A stretch of 64,000 nt of DNA from an uncultured Bacteroidales bacterium (GTDB taxonomy: Bacteria > Bacteroidota > Bacteroidia > Bacteroidales > P3), in the NCBI GenBank assembly GCA_937886715.1, contig CAKZZD010000002.1:1-64000 (forward strand), read 5' to 3'. Below, one piece after another: positions 1 through 8,092 of this stretch. Numbering within the stretch: position 1 is the stretch's first letter; each line of letters opens with the position of its first letter. Below the pieces are notes generated by a model, which saw nothing but the letters and a program-made list of their open reading frames with translations, was not told the DNA's origin and made no database searches. The position numbers were made by a program, and so were the translations under genes.

Positions 1-264
1 ACTGGCTCTTCTTGACGAAGCTGTCGGGAAGTGAGTATGTCGTCGTATATTCCATTAGCCGAATTTTGCTTTAATATCGTTGAAGGTGGGAATATATTGC
101 TTCGGGGTGGGAGAAAATGTTGAAGACAAAGCCCTATAAACTTAGGGGTTGTTCGTAAAAATTGTTAAAATCAAATGCTGGATTTTTGCATTTTTGCATA
201 TTACATACATAAAAGCAAGTGGCACATAGAACGGGTAGCAGGATTATGAATGGAAAATTATTTG
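1..264. other. Left edge, no confident gene
   Basis: No gene can be supported here. A short open stretch at positions 3-74 on the + strand could be the tail of a coding region that begins outside the window, but it is too short to identify. The remainder is AT-rich intergenic DNA leading into the promoter of the precursor-peptide operon. Confidence 0.3.
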
Positions 265-272
265 TATTTTTG
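265..272 (+). promoter_or_regulatory. Bacteroidota -7 box of the ACGX operon
   Basis: TATTTTTG matches the Bacteroidota -7 consensus TAnnTTTG and lies 32 nt before the precursor-peptide ATG. No clear TTTG -33 element was seen at the ideal spacing. Confidence 0.55.
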
Positions 273-304
273 CACCGAATTTATAAATCAATACTTTAAA
301 GATT

Positions 305-514
305 ATGAAACGTACAGATTTGAACATTGCCCACACGGCACAAGGAATGATTAACACCATTGCCACCCCTTGCGGCAGCGCCTGCGGTGCCAGCGACAAG
401 CCCGCCGAGGAGAAACCTGCTGCTTGCGGCAGCGCCTGCGGTGCCGGCGACAAGCCCGCCGAAGAGAAACCCGCCGCTTGCGGCAGCGCCTGCGGTGCCG
501 GCGACAAGAAGTAA
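305..514 (+). CDS. ACGX-repeat RiPP precursor peptide
   Basis: A 69-residue peptide with a short leader (about 22 residues, MKRTDLNIAHTAQGMINTIA) followed by three Cys-Gly-Ser-Ala-Cys-Gly-Ala blocks separated by a DKPAEEKPAA spacer. The period is 18 residues, seen as near-identical 54-bp DNA repeats. Its stop is 1 nt from the start of a radical SAM/SPASM gene, the classic layout of a ribosomally made peptide and its maturase. From memory, NCBI protein families include an 'ACGX-repeat peptide' and a matching 'radical SAM/SPASM domain protein, ACGX system', and this pair fits both. The predicted role is substrate for post-translational modification, probably at the Cys or Ala/Gly positions of each repeat. 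The product and its activity are unknown. No transporter or leader protease gene is adjacent. The start is the only ATG that follows the promoter and keeps the leader. Confidence 0.8.
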   Translation: MKRTDLNIAHTAQGMINTIATPCGSACGASDKPAEEKPAACGSACGAGDKPAEEKPAACGSACGAGDKK

Positions 515-515
515 G

Positions 516-1547
516 ATGGAATACTTCGCATTTCAATGGCACATCACCGATGCTTGCGACCAACGTTGCAAGCATTGTTACATTTTCTCGGAAGGACACC
601 CGCAGCTGGTGGAGATGCCGTGGGAGAGGATGATGTGTGTGCTGGCTAACATAGAGGATATGGCAGGACGGATGCACCGCCTGCCATACCTCTACATCAC
701 AGGCGGCGACCCCATCCTGCACAGCCGCTTTTGGGACCTGCTGGAGGAGGTGCATCGTCGCGGCATCGCCTTCTGCCTGATGGGAAACCCATTCCACCTC
801 ACGGACGAGGTATGTGCGAGACTCAAGACCCTGGGATGCTGCAAGTACCAGCTTTCGCTCGACGGCCTTCGCTCGACGCACGATGCTTTCCGCAAGCCTG
901 GCTCATTCGACGCCACGCTGGAGGCCATCGCCACCATCCGCCGCGCGGGGATGGACTGCGCCGTGATGACCACCGTGAGCGGTGTGAACATCGACGAAAT
1001 CCCCGACCTGATAGACGTGGTGGTGGAGCACAGGGCCGACATATTCGCCTTCGGTCGTTACTGCCCCACGGCGCAGGACAAGGCGCAGCCTGACCGGGGC
1101 TGGCACATCGAGCCTCTGGCCTACCGCGACCTGCTGGACCGTTGCTGGCACAAGTTCGAGCAGCACCGCGACAGCGGCACCTACTTCAACCTCAAGGACC
1201 ACCTGTGGACGCTCTACCTCCACGAGCGCGGCATCTACCGCATCCCCGAACATCTGGAGGCCGACACCATCTACGACGGCTGCAACCTCGCCCACTGCCA
1301 CTTCACCATTTCTGCCGAGGGACGACTGATGGCCTGCCGCCGGATGGAGAGCTATGTCGGCACGGTGGAACAGCCCATGTACGACGTCTGGAACGGCCCC
1401 GAGATGGACCGCTACCGCCAGCACGAGCGGATGGAGAAATGCTCGCGCTGCGAGCTGCTGCGCTTCTGCCGTGGCTGCCCCGCTGTGGCCTACGGCTACC
1501 ACCGCTCCTGGCTCGCCCCGGACCCGCAGTGCTGGAAAGAAATATAG
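516..1547 (+). CDS. Radical SAM/SPASM peptide maturase, ACGX system
   Basis: A 343-aa enzyme. The N-terminal CxxxCxxC motif (C14, C18, C21) binds the SAM-cleaving 4Fe-4S cluster, and GGDP at 63-66 is the SAM-binding motif. A C-terminal SPASM region carries C256, C261, C274, C309, C312, C318, C321 and C339, expected to hold auxiliary 4Fe-4S clusters. This architecture is typical of enzymes that install thioether or other crosslinks in RiPPs. It starts 1 nt after the precursor stop and has no RRE-like (PqqD) domain before the radical SAM core. An upstream ATG exists in the same frame but would overlap the precursor gene and add low-complexity residues, so the ATG at 516 was chosen. The chemistry is inferred from family, not shown. 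Confidence 0.85.
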   Translation: MEYFAFQWHITDACDQRCKHCYIFSEGHPQLVEMPWERMMCVLANIEDMAGRMHRLPYLYITGGDPILHSRFWDLLEEVHRRGIAFCLMGNPFHLTDEVCARLKTLGCCKYQLSLDGLRSTHDAFRKPGSFDATLEAIATIRRAGMDCAVMTTVSGVNIDEIPDLIDVVVEHRADIFAFGRYCPTAQDKAQPDRGWHIEPLAYRDLLDRCWHKFEQHRDSGTYFNLKDHLWTLYLHERGIYRIPEHLEADTIYDGCNLAHCHFTISAEGRLMACRRMESYVGTVEQPMYDVWNGPEMDRYRQHERMEKCSRCELLRFCRGCPAVAYGYHRSWLAPDPQCWKEI

Positions 1548-1558
1548 AACCTATCAAG

Positions 1559-2527
1559 ATGAAAGCCATAGTAATAGACCACTGCTGCGCTGCCGAAGAG
1601 CTGCGCGTCACAGAACTGCCGATGCCCGAAGCCCGCCAAGGGTGGGTGGTGGTGAAGGTGTTCGCCGCAGGGCTAAACCATAGCGAAAGCCTGCTGCGCC
1701 AGTTCGAAGCCGACCAGCCTCACATCAACACCCCCGTGGTGCCAGGCATCGAGTGCGTGGGCGAGGTGTGGGACGCGTCGGACAGCCTGCGCCTCCGTAA
1801 GGGAGACCGTGTCGTGGCGCTGATGGGCGGAATGGGACGCTCGTTCAACGGCAGCTATGAGGAATATGTCCTGCTGCCCGAAAGCATTGTCTTCCGGGTG
1901 GAGAGCACGCTCGATTGGGTGAGCCTTGCCGCCGTGCCAGAGACCTACTACACCGCCTACGGTTCGCTGACCGAATGCCTGCTGCTGTGCGAAGGCGACT
2001 GCCTGATGGTGCGCGGAGCCACCAGCACCGTGGGGCGTGCCGCCATCCAGCTGGCCAAAGCTATGGGCGCCACGGTCGTTGCTGCCTGCCGTCGCGAGAG
2101 CTCCTTCGCCGAGATGATGGCCTTGGGCGCAGACAAATGCGTGATCGACAACGGCGAAATCGCCCGTCAGCAGCTGCCGGCAAGGCCCAACAAAGTGCTG
2201 GAACTTGTCGGCCCACGCACCCTGCGCGACAGCCTCTCGTGCGTCAGCACCCCCGGCTACGTGTGCAGCACCGGCATTCTTGGCAACCAATACACCGTGC
2301 CGCAGTTCGACCCCATCAAGTACATCCCCAACGGGGTCTTCCTCAGTGGCTTCTTCTCCAACTACCCCACACAGCAATCCATCGACGGCCTCTTCCGCCT
2401 GCTTGAGTGTCAGCACATCAAGCCGCAGTATGCGCGTGTCTTCTCCCTCGACCAGACAGCGCAGGCACACCGTCTGCTGGAAGACGGCACTGCCGGCGGC
2501 AAAATAGTATTATCAATTAACAAATAG
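1559..2527 (+). CDS. Zinc-independent MDR (quinone oxidoreductase-like) dehydrogenase
   Basis: A 322-aa medium-chain dehydrogenase/reductase. The N-terminal GroES-like domain has the VPGIECVGEV motif (about 62-72) and KGDRVVAL. A Rossmann NAD(P)H-binding domain has RGATSTVGRAAIQLAKAMGA, equivalent to the usual AxxGxxG loop. The cysteine and histidine ligands of zinc alcohol dehydrogenases are not evident, so a zinc-free reductase of the quinone oxidoreductase type is likely. It lies 11 nt after the radical SAM gene and 4 nt before an HxlR regulator. The pairing with HxlR is common for redox-stress oxidoreductases, and whether it tailors the RiPP is unknown. Confidence 0.8.
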   Translation: MKAIVIDHCCAAEELRVTELPMPEARQGWVVVKVFAAGLNHSESLLRQFEADQPHINTPVVPGIECVGEVWDASDSLRLRKGDRVVALMGGMGRSFNGSYEEYVLLPESIVFRVESTLDWVSLAAVPETYYTAYGSLTECLLLCEGDCLMVRGATSTVGRAAIQLAKAMGATVVAACRRESSFAEMMALGADKCVIDNGEIARQQLPARPNKVLELVGPRTLRDSLSCVSTPGYVCSTGILGNQYTVPQFDPIKYIPNGVFLSGFFSNYPTQQSIDGLFRLLECQHIKPQYARVFSLDQTAQAHRLLEDGTAGGKIVLSINK

Positions 2528-2531
2528 CCTT

Positions 2532-2900
2532 ATGAACAAGAATTTCATATCCGACCCGCTGTTCCCCGAATGCCCCATACGAAACATTCTGGTGCGCGTT
2601 TGCAGCAAATGGAGCTTGGTGATACTCTATACCCTCGACAAGCACGGCACCCCAATGCGCTACAAGGACATCGAGAAGCAAACCCCCGACATCACGCAGA
2701 AGATGCTCGTGCAGACCCTCCGCGTGCTGGAGACCGACGGCCAGATACTGCGCCAAGCCTATGCCGAAACGCCGCCGCGAGTGGAATACTCGCTCACCGA
2801 ACGCGGCAAGTCGCTGATGCCCATCCTTCACCAACTCTTCGGCTGGGCCTACAGCAACCTGCACGACATCTCCGCCGACCGACAAAAGAACAAGAAATAG
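2532..2900 (+). CDS. HxlR-family winged-helix regulator
   Basis: A 122-aa HxlR-type transcription factor. It has the typical N-terminal CPIRNILVRVCSKWSLVILY segment (CP...kWt.lIl), a winged-helix core (RYKDIEKQTPDITQKMLVQTLRVLE) and the wing RVEYSLTERGKSL. These regulators bind DNA as dimers and often respond to electrophiles or redox-active compounds through the N-terminal cysteine. It is the last gene of the operon and could autoregulate it or control only the oxidoreductase 4 nt upstream. Confidence 0.9.
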   Translation: MNKNFISDPLFPECPIRNILVRVCSKWSLVILYTLDKHGTPMRYKDIEKQTPDITQKMLVQTLRVLETDGQILRQAYAETPPRVEYSLTERGKSLMPILHQLFGWAYSNLHDISADRQKNKK

Positions 2901-2941
2901 CTACACCAGATAGCTATACAACAACAAACATACCCATTCGG

Positions 2942-3784
2942 ATTGACGCCATCTCCATCGCGCGGGCGACCAACGCGGCGCACTACGAGTACCTCACCAC
3001 CGTGCGCAAGCGCACCTAGGAAATCCGCCTGGAGAACGAGCTCTGGCAGCGCGCCGTCGAGGAGTTCCGCGAGGCCTTCGAGAAGGAGGACAAGGCCTTC
3101 AAGCAGTACCGCGCCAGCGACCACACCTCCGACCTCCAGAAGGCCGACGAGGAGCGCGACAAGCTCTACGCCTCGCTGCGCGACACCATCAAGGCCTACG
3201 CCAAGTTGCTCACTTCCATAATTTGAAATAACAAGGTGTTCGCAGCCTTTGGCACCCCATCGCCGAGACCGCACAGCACGCCGAGCCGCTGCTGAAGGTC
3301 ATCAAGTGCCAAAGGCCATGAGTACCGCTGAATCAAATCAAATAAAGCGAATAACTACAAAATCACCACCCGCGAGAACTACATGAAGGAGAGCGGCCTC
3401 ATCGACAACATGCTGCAAGACCTCCTGCAGTACGAGCGCCAGCTGAACCGCCTCGGGCTGCTCATCGTGGCCAACCAGCTGAAGGCGAAGAACGACGAGG
3501 TGCACCAGCTCATCGCCCAGCGCAACGAGGAGCGAATAGAGCAGGTGCTGGGCGAGCTGGCCGCCGCGCGCCGCGCCAGCGACGAGGCCTACGCCGTCGT
3601 GGTGCTCTACACCAACGCCTACGCCCTGCTGAACCCCGACCGCCGCGAGGCCGTCGTCCTCGTGAAGCGGATGCAGGAAGACCTCGAATACTTCCGCCGC
3701 TACGCGATGCCCGACCCACACCGCACACGCGACACCGCGCCGGACGACGAGGAACCCGAGCAGCCCGTCGAGCCGGCGGAATAG
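2942..3784 (+). pseudogene. Decayed DUF6261-like gene
   Basis: A coding-like, codon-biased stretch in one frame is interrupted by an in-frame TAG (3017-3019), then a TGA near 3224, then about 150 bp of degenerate sequence, before reading open again in the same frame from 3383 to 3784. The first part reads like the usual N-terminus of the Bacteroidales DUF6261 family (ISIARATNAAHYEYLTTVRK). The last part is a 133-residue helical segment starting MKESGLIDNMLQDLL and ending in an acidic tail. No function is known for the family. The multiple lesions indicate genuine loss rather than a single sequencing error. The family assignment is from memory. Confidence 0.6.
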
Positions 3785-3956
3785 CCGTGCAATTGCGCCC
3801 CGCGCCACTGCAAGGACATGAAACAATGCTGCAAATGCGTTTTGCAATGGTGCGAGGCGAAACTGCACGGAAACGGCAACTTTCCGCCACCCGGCGGGCA
3901 ATAAAATCCGCTGTGCGGCGTTAGTTTTAGTGACTAACTTTAAACTGAACAATCCA

Positions 3957-4679
3957 ATGGCAAACAAGCAAATAAAAATTATAAGAAATTCGCTCTCTTA
4001 TGTAATTCTATTATTGGGACTACACAGTGTTGTTGTAGCCCAAACCATCAATATTACGTATCACAACAATCATATCTATCTTCCATGTCAAGTGAATGGC
4101 AAGGCGGCAAACCTCGTCTTTGACACGGGAGCAGAACTTATCTATCTTGACAGTACCTACATCGCCCACCAGCGGTCTTACTTTCAATCAGATTGGCCAA
4201 GCGAAAATCGGTGGTGCAGGACTTGAAACAAAAAAGACGAAAATCATCTTCGGCGAGGTAGCAGTTACAACTGGCGGAAAGAAATATACACCGCAGTACG
4301 TTCCCTTGGTGAATTTAAGGCCTATCCTTGGCGATAGGGCCGACGGAATATTCGGCTTGAAAGAGATTGCTGACAAGGTCATCTCCATTGTTATTAAAGC
4401 GGGGAAGATGACCCTTGCCGATAGATTGACCTCTGCTATGACTGACGGCTACACTCGCATTCCGATTGAATACGTTTCCGAGCGTGTGCTGATTCCTTTT
4501 ACGGTCACTATTGGCGAAGGTCAGAAATAACGCCTGGAATAGTAAGGTATAGCACTGACGCAACTGGAGCATTGGCAAGAGACACATACACCGCCATTAT
4601 TGGCAACAAGATATGGCAGCAATTCTCAATTTTTATAGATTTGAAAGGCAAAAGCCTCTACCTAAAGTTGAGCGAGTGA
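3957..4679 (+). pseudogene. Frameshifted retropepsin-like aspartic protease
   Basis: The conceptual product is about 240 aa. It has an N-terminal signal or anchor (MANKQIKIIRNSLSYVILLL) and the active-site motif LVFDTGAELIYLD characteristic of retroviral-type aspartyl proteases in Bacteroidota, and it ends with the family-typical IIGNKIWQQFSIFIDLKGK. The reading frame shifts near 4170 and returns to the first frame near 4524, so the present sequence cannot make the protein. Start and stop are in register, so the two indels compensate, and either real decay or sequence error is possible. It sits among other broken genes. Confidence 0.7.
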
Positions 4680-4709
4680 ATTGCTACTAAAGAATACCAA
4701 CGATGAATT

Positions 4710-5147
4710 CTATGTGGCGATAAGACAAAAAGAAAGCCGAGACTCCGTCGACTGAGTGGATTCCTGTACCCATTTGCGCACCTCGCCGCTACCGAGGCTG
4801 TCGAGGAAGCCAATGGGCAGCGACATAATATGTTGCATCAACTTTTTTCGCATATTGGCGGCAATGCGGAAGGCCGCCACATGCGAGCACATCAGGCCAC
4901 AGAAATAGACCAATATAGAGGCAATGGCAAAGGCCACAGCCATCCATCCGTAGTGGGCAATGCGGCTGTAATCGCCGGCAATCACATCGCGAAGGATGGC
5001 CCAGATGTAAAGGAAAGGAGCGAGCGCCAATAGCTGGCTGATGCCGGCAATCACTAAAGATAGGTATGTCAACACCTTTCTTTTTCCGGCGTAGGCGAGG
5101 AGTTGGGGTAGAAGTTTTTCTTTCTTGTCCCTATTTAATGATTTCAT
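4710..5147 (-). pseudogene. Truncated ABC exporter, N-terminal fragment
   Basis: Only 145 residues remain of a protein normally near 580. They cover the first transmembrane helices of an ABC exporter with fused permease and ATPase (YLSLVIAGISQLLALAPFLY), the coupling-helix region MRKKLMQHIMSLPIGFLDSL and the start of GEVRKWVQES. Homology ends near position 4755, and the remaining residues before the stop are unrelated. No ATP-binding domain follows. The ATG overlaps the stop of the upstream S-component gene by one nt, as in intact MptD-ABC operons of this phylum. Confidence 0.8.
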
Positions 5148-5731
5148 TATTTCAATAAAGTAGCAGACTTTTTCATTACACGCTCAGCAAGGCGCATGGC
5201 GAGGATGGCGATGGGAATGGTCAGCACCAGCACGACAATCAGCATGGGAATGTTCTCGATGACGGGCAGCATCAGCTGGTCGTAACCTGCAGGCATCTCC
5301 TCGACGGCAGCGGCAAGCGATCCTTCGGTGTCCGTCCACCAGTGGGAGATATAGGTGAAGAACGAGAATGCAAATGGCACAAAGCTCCAGCGGACACTTT
5401 TAAGCGTTTCGTAGCCTTTCGCCTTGCGGAGTATCTCGGCCAATGCCGTGAGGACCACCATACCTATGACGCAGAACAAATCCGCTTCGCCGACAATCAG
5501 GAACAGCACGAGAATGAAGCCATTGAGGATTGTCGCCGCGCCGAAGCGGGGAATCAGGGTGCAAGTGTAGAGATAGATGAATGCCGTTAGTATCGGCAGC
5601 ACCGCGCCAACATAAGCGTAGCATGCAGGGTGGATGGCACCGCTTGCGGCACCGAGAATGAACGTGGCCAGATAGGCCACCGCCATCATAACAATGATGG
5701 CCACTTTCTTAAAAGTCAGTTTTTTATCCAT
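5147..5731 (-). CDS. MptD-family putative ECF transporter S component
   Basis: A 194-aa polytopic membrane protein with about six hydrophobic segments (first at residues 9-30, last near 160-182). It matches the MptD/Trep_Strep family of putative energy-coupling-factor substrate-binding components (GAASGAIHPACYAYVGAVLP, ADLFCVIGMVV). Such proteins normally hand a vitamin-like or metal substrate to ABC ATPases, and the partner downstream is truncated here, so function may be lost. The substrate is unknown. A TAATTTTG promoter box lies 26 nt upstream. Confidence 0.8.
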   Translation of the reverse strand: MDKKLTFKKVAIIVMMAVAYLATFILGAASGAIHPACYAYVGAVLPILTAFIYLYTCTLIPRFGAATILNGFILVLFLIVGEADLFCVIGMVVLTALAEILRKAKGYETLKSVRWSFVPFAFSFFTYISHWWTDTEGSLAAAVEEMPAGYDQLMLPVIENIPMLIVVLVLTIPIAILAMRLAERVMKKSATLLK

Positions 5732-5756
5732 TTTACAACATTTTTGATTTCTGCTG

Positions 5757-5764
5757 CAAAATTA
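5757..5764 (-). promoter_or_regulatory. -7 box for the MptD-like gene
   Basis: On the minus strand TAATTTTG matches TAnnTTTG and is 25 nt before the ATG of the S-component gene. Confidence 0.5.
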
Positions 5765-5952
5765 CCTGCACCACAGAAACACCACAATACCCCAAAATAA
5801 TGATTTATCCTTGGCCACCTTTTGGCCACCTTTTTGAAGATTAAATCCGTTTTATTGTCCAATTTTGGAACGTCAATAATAACAATGATTACAATTACAA
5901 ATAGTTACTAATCAGTAGAGTTATGTGTGGCGTTCCTGTTCCGGGCACTGGA

Positions 5953-5980
5953 AAGGAAGGTGAATGCCTTCCTTTTTTTT
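5953..5980. terminator. Candidate intrinsic terminator after aroE
   Basis: An AAGGAAGG / CCTTCCTT 8-bp stem with a 6-nt loop is followed on the + strand by a run of T. On the minus strand it is the first hairpin after the aroE stop but has only a weak T tract. The direction of use is uncertain. The rest of 5765-6007 is AT-rich with no gene. Confidence 0.4.
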
Positions 5981-6007
5981 GTGCTCTTTTGTGAGATTGT
6001 CTTATTG

Positions 6008-6742
6008 TTATGGATGGAGGTGTGGAAGATAGAACTCCCAGCTGAGGGAGGCCTGGCGGTGGAGCATGGCGAGGCCATCGGTGGTGCGGGCGCCATGGTC
6101 GGCGGCTTGGCGCATGAGCCGGGTGGGCGAGGGATTGTAGACCAGATCGTAGACCAGCATCCCGTGATGAAAGTTTTCCGGCCAAGGCCATGGACTGCGG
6201 TCGCTGTCGGGCCATGTGCCAATGGGAGTGGCGTTGACCAACAGGCTGATGTCGGTAAAAACCTCGGCGGCTTCTGCATAGCTCATGGCGCCCGGATGAT
6301 GTTGGGGTGTGCGGCTGACATGCCGGAAGATGATGCCTTTTTCGCGCAGGGCATAGGCCACCGCGGCGGCTGCTCCACCGGTGCCGAGGATGAGGGCTCG
6401 GGTGCCGGAGGCGATGTCGAGAGTGTTGCCGAAGGCGGCGGCATCGGTGTTGTGCCCCACCAGTTTCCCGTCTTCGACAGTGACGCAGTTGACAGCACCT
6501 ATACGGCTCGCCACAGGGTCAACGATATCCAGATGCGCCATGATGTCGACTTTGAAAGGGTTGGTGACGTTGAACCCGATGACGTGGCGGTCGACAACCC
6601 ACTGGCGGATATGGTCGACTGTTGGCATTTCGCAAAGCGAATATTCACAGTCGGTACGACCCTCAGCGCGGAAACGCTCGTCAAAGTATTGTTTTGAGAA
6701 AGAGTGTGATAGCTTCTTTCCGATCAGTGCCATATGATTCAT
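6008..6742 (-). CDS. aroE: Shikimate dehydrogenase
   Basis: NADPH-dependent reduction of 3-dehydroshikimate to shikimate in aromatic amino acid biosynthesis. It is 244 aa, slightly short of the usual 270 as is common in Bacteroidales. The substrate-binding IGKKLSHSFSKQYF is at 7-20, the catalytic lysine is in NVTNPFK (K64), the paired aspartate is in NTD (D100), and the NADP loop GTGGAAAA is at 120-127. A TAACTTTG promoter box ends only 8 nt before the first ATG. An ATG three codons later (6733) would leave a more normal short leader, so the start is ambiguous between MNHMALIG and MALIG. It is divergent from the EEP operon. Confidence 0.92.
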   Translation of the reverse strand: MNHMALIGKKLSHSFSKQYFDERFRAEGRTDCEYSLCEMPTVDHIRQWVVDRHVIGFNVTNPFKVDIMAHLDIVDPVASRIGAVNCVTVEDGKLVGHNTDAAAFGNTLDIASGTRALILGTGGAAAAVAYALREKGIIFRHVSRTPQHHPGAMSYAEAAEVFTDISLLVNATPIGTWPDSDRSPWPWPENFHHGMLVYDLVYNPSPTRLMRQAADHGARTTDGLAMLHRQASLSWEFYLPHLHP

Positions 6743-6750
6743 ATCGGATG

Positions 6751-6758
6751 CAAAGTTA
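6751..6758 (-). promoter_or_regulatory. aroE -7 box
   Basis: TAACTTTG on the minus strand, 8 nt before the first possible aroE ATG, implies an extremely short 5' leader. Confidence 0.6.
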
Positions 6759-6988
6759 CGAAAAAAAGTCGATCAGTGGCCTTTTCAGACTTTTCTATTC
6801 AGTCATATCGTCGCTTCTTGTCCGTATGACATCCGATTGTTGCGTGGCTGATGTACGCGAGACCCAACGCCTGAAGTAAAGTCGCGCGACATGCGGCCGG
6901 GGGAGTCCGTCAGGTTTGCTGGTGTCGTGCTGGAGAGGAGTGGGGGAGGATCGGGATATTTTATTGTGTAGTATTGGAAAAAAATTAC

Positions 6989-6996
6989 TATTTTTG
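6989..6996 (+). promoter_or_regulatory. -7 box of the EEP-nth-BatA-ABC operon
   Basis: TATTTTTG, 13 nt before the ATG of the endonuclease/exonuclease/phosphatase-family gene. A TTG with roughly 22-nt spacing lies upstream. Confidence 0.6.
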
Positions 6997-7009
6997 CAGG
7001 CTGAAGATC

Positions 7010-8092
7010 ATGAAGATAGTCAGGGCTATATTGTTCATACTCAATGTGATTTTTGCGATTGGGCTGGTGCTCACCTCGCTGGCGGGCGTGATTGCTCCGT
7101 CGAAAAGCATTTTTCCGTCGCTGTTTGCTTTCGGCTATCTGCCGATGCTGGCCTTGAATGCGATGATGATTGTGTTGTGGCTTGTGTTCGGCCGGTGGGA
7201 GTTTCTGCTGTCGACGGTGGCCATTCTGTCGCGCTATACACTGGTGCCTCTGTTCATTCAGGTAGGGGGCAATTCGACGGTGCCACCGGCCGATGAACAT
7301 CCTTTGATGGTGACCCTGATGACCTACAACCTGCACAATTTTCAGGGGCACGATAAGACGGCGACTCCGACCGACAGCAATGTATGCGAGTTTCTGACCC
7401 TTGTGCGGGAGCACCAGCCCGACATATTGTGCCTGCAGGAATACCTGCCTGGGCGCAAGGTGTCGGCTACGGACAGTCTGGTGCTGATGGGTTACAACCA
7501 TTACTATTCCACAGCGGGATCGCCGTCGCACAATCCTCGGAGCGTGGTGGTATTCTCGAAACTGCCGTTTACCTATGTGAAGGGCATCGACAGGACCAAA
7601 CTGATGGTGGAGGTGCTGAAGGACAACCGGCGTTTCCGCGTGTGCTGCGTACATATGGACAGCTACCAGTTTGACGACACCGATTTCGAGGAGATCGAGA
7701 AGATGCGCCATGGCGAGGTGCAGGAGTCATCGCGCCGCACGTTTTCGAAGGTGAAACAAACCCTCATACAGCATGAGGAGGAATGGAACAACAGTCTGCA
7801 GCCACTCATCGCCGAATGCTCAGTGCCGATGGTGTTGGCTGGCGACATGAACGACATTCCGTCCTCGTTTCTGTACCACAAGATCACGCGCCACCTGAAA
7901 GACACCTATACCGAGAAAGGCATAGGCTTCAGCACGACCTACGACGGAGCCTTCCCCAAGTTCCGTATCGATATGGTGTTTCACGGCGAAGGAATCAGCA
8001 CCTTGTCATACAAGCGTTTGCGCTCGAAAATATCGGATCACTATCCGGTGTTGGTAGCGTTTGAGTTGAACGACGAAACAACCGCACGATGA
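7010..8092 (+). CDS. Membrane-anchored endonuclease/exonuclease/phosphatase family protein
   Basis: A 360-aa protein with three N-terminal transmembrane helices (about 4-28, 38-61 and 66-84) followed by an EEP (DNase I-like) domain. Catalytic-type motifs visible are MTYNLHNFQ (metal/phosphate N), DILCLQEY (catalytic Glu), VLAGDMNDIPSS (Asp-x-Asn) and SDHYPVLVAFEL (terminal His). The family cleaves phosphodiester bonds in nucleic acids, phosphoinositides or sphingolipids, and membrane anchoring argues for a lipid or periplasmic substrate. The ATG at 7010 was chosen because it follows the promoter box. It overlaps nth by 4 nt (ATGA). Confidence 0.85.
   Translation: MKIVRAILFILNVIFAIGLVLTSLAGVIAPSKSIFPSLFAFGYLPMLALNAMMIVLWLVFGRWEFLLSTVAILSRYTLVPLFIQVGGNSTVPPADEHPLMVTLMTYNLHNFQGHDKTATPTDSNVCEFLTLVREHQPDILCLQEYLPGRKVSATDSLVLMGYNHYYSTAGSPSHNPRSVVVFSKLPFTYVKGIDRTKLMVEVLKDNRRFRVCCVHMDSYQFDDTDFEEIEKMRHGEVQESSRRTFSKVKQTLIQHEEEWNNSLQPLIAECSVPMVLAGDMNDIPSSFLYHKITRHLKDTYTEKGIGFSTTYDGAFPKFRIDMVFHGEGISTLSYKRLRSKISDHYPVLVAFELNDETTAR

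Noticed and set aside
371..512. Possible CRISPR or satellite repeat
   Set aside because: The 54-bp repeats are in frame and encode the RiPP core peptide.
6759..6980. Small frames between aroE and the EEP operon
   Set aside because: Short, overlapping promoters, with no codon bias or motif.
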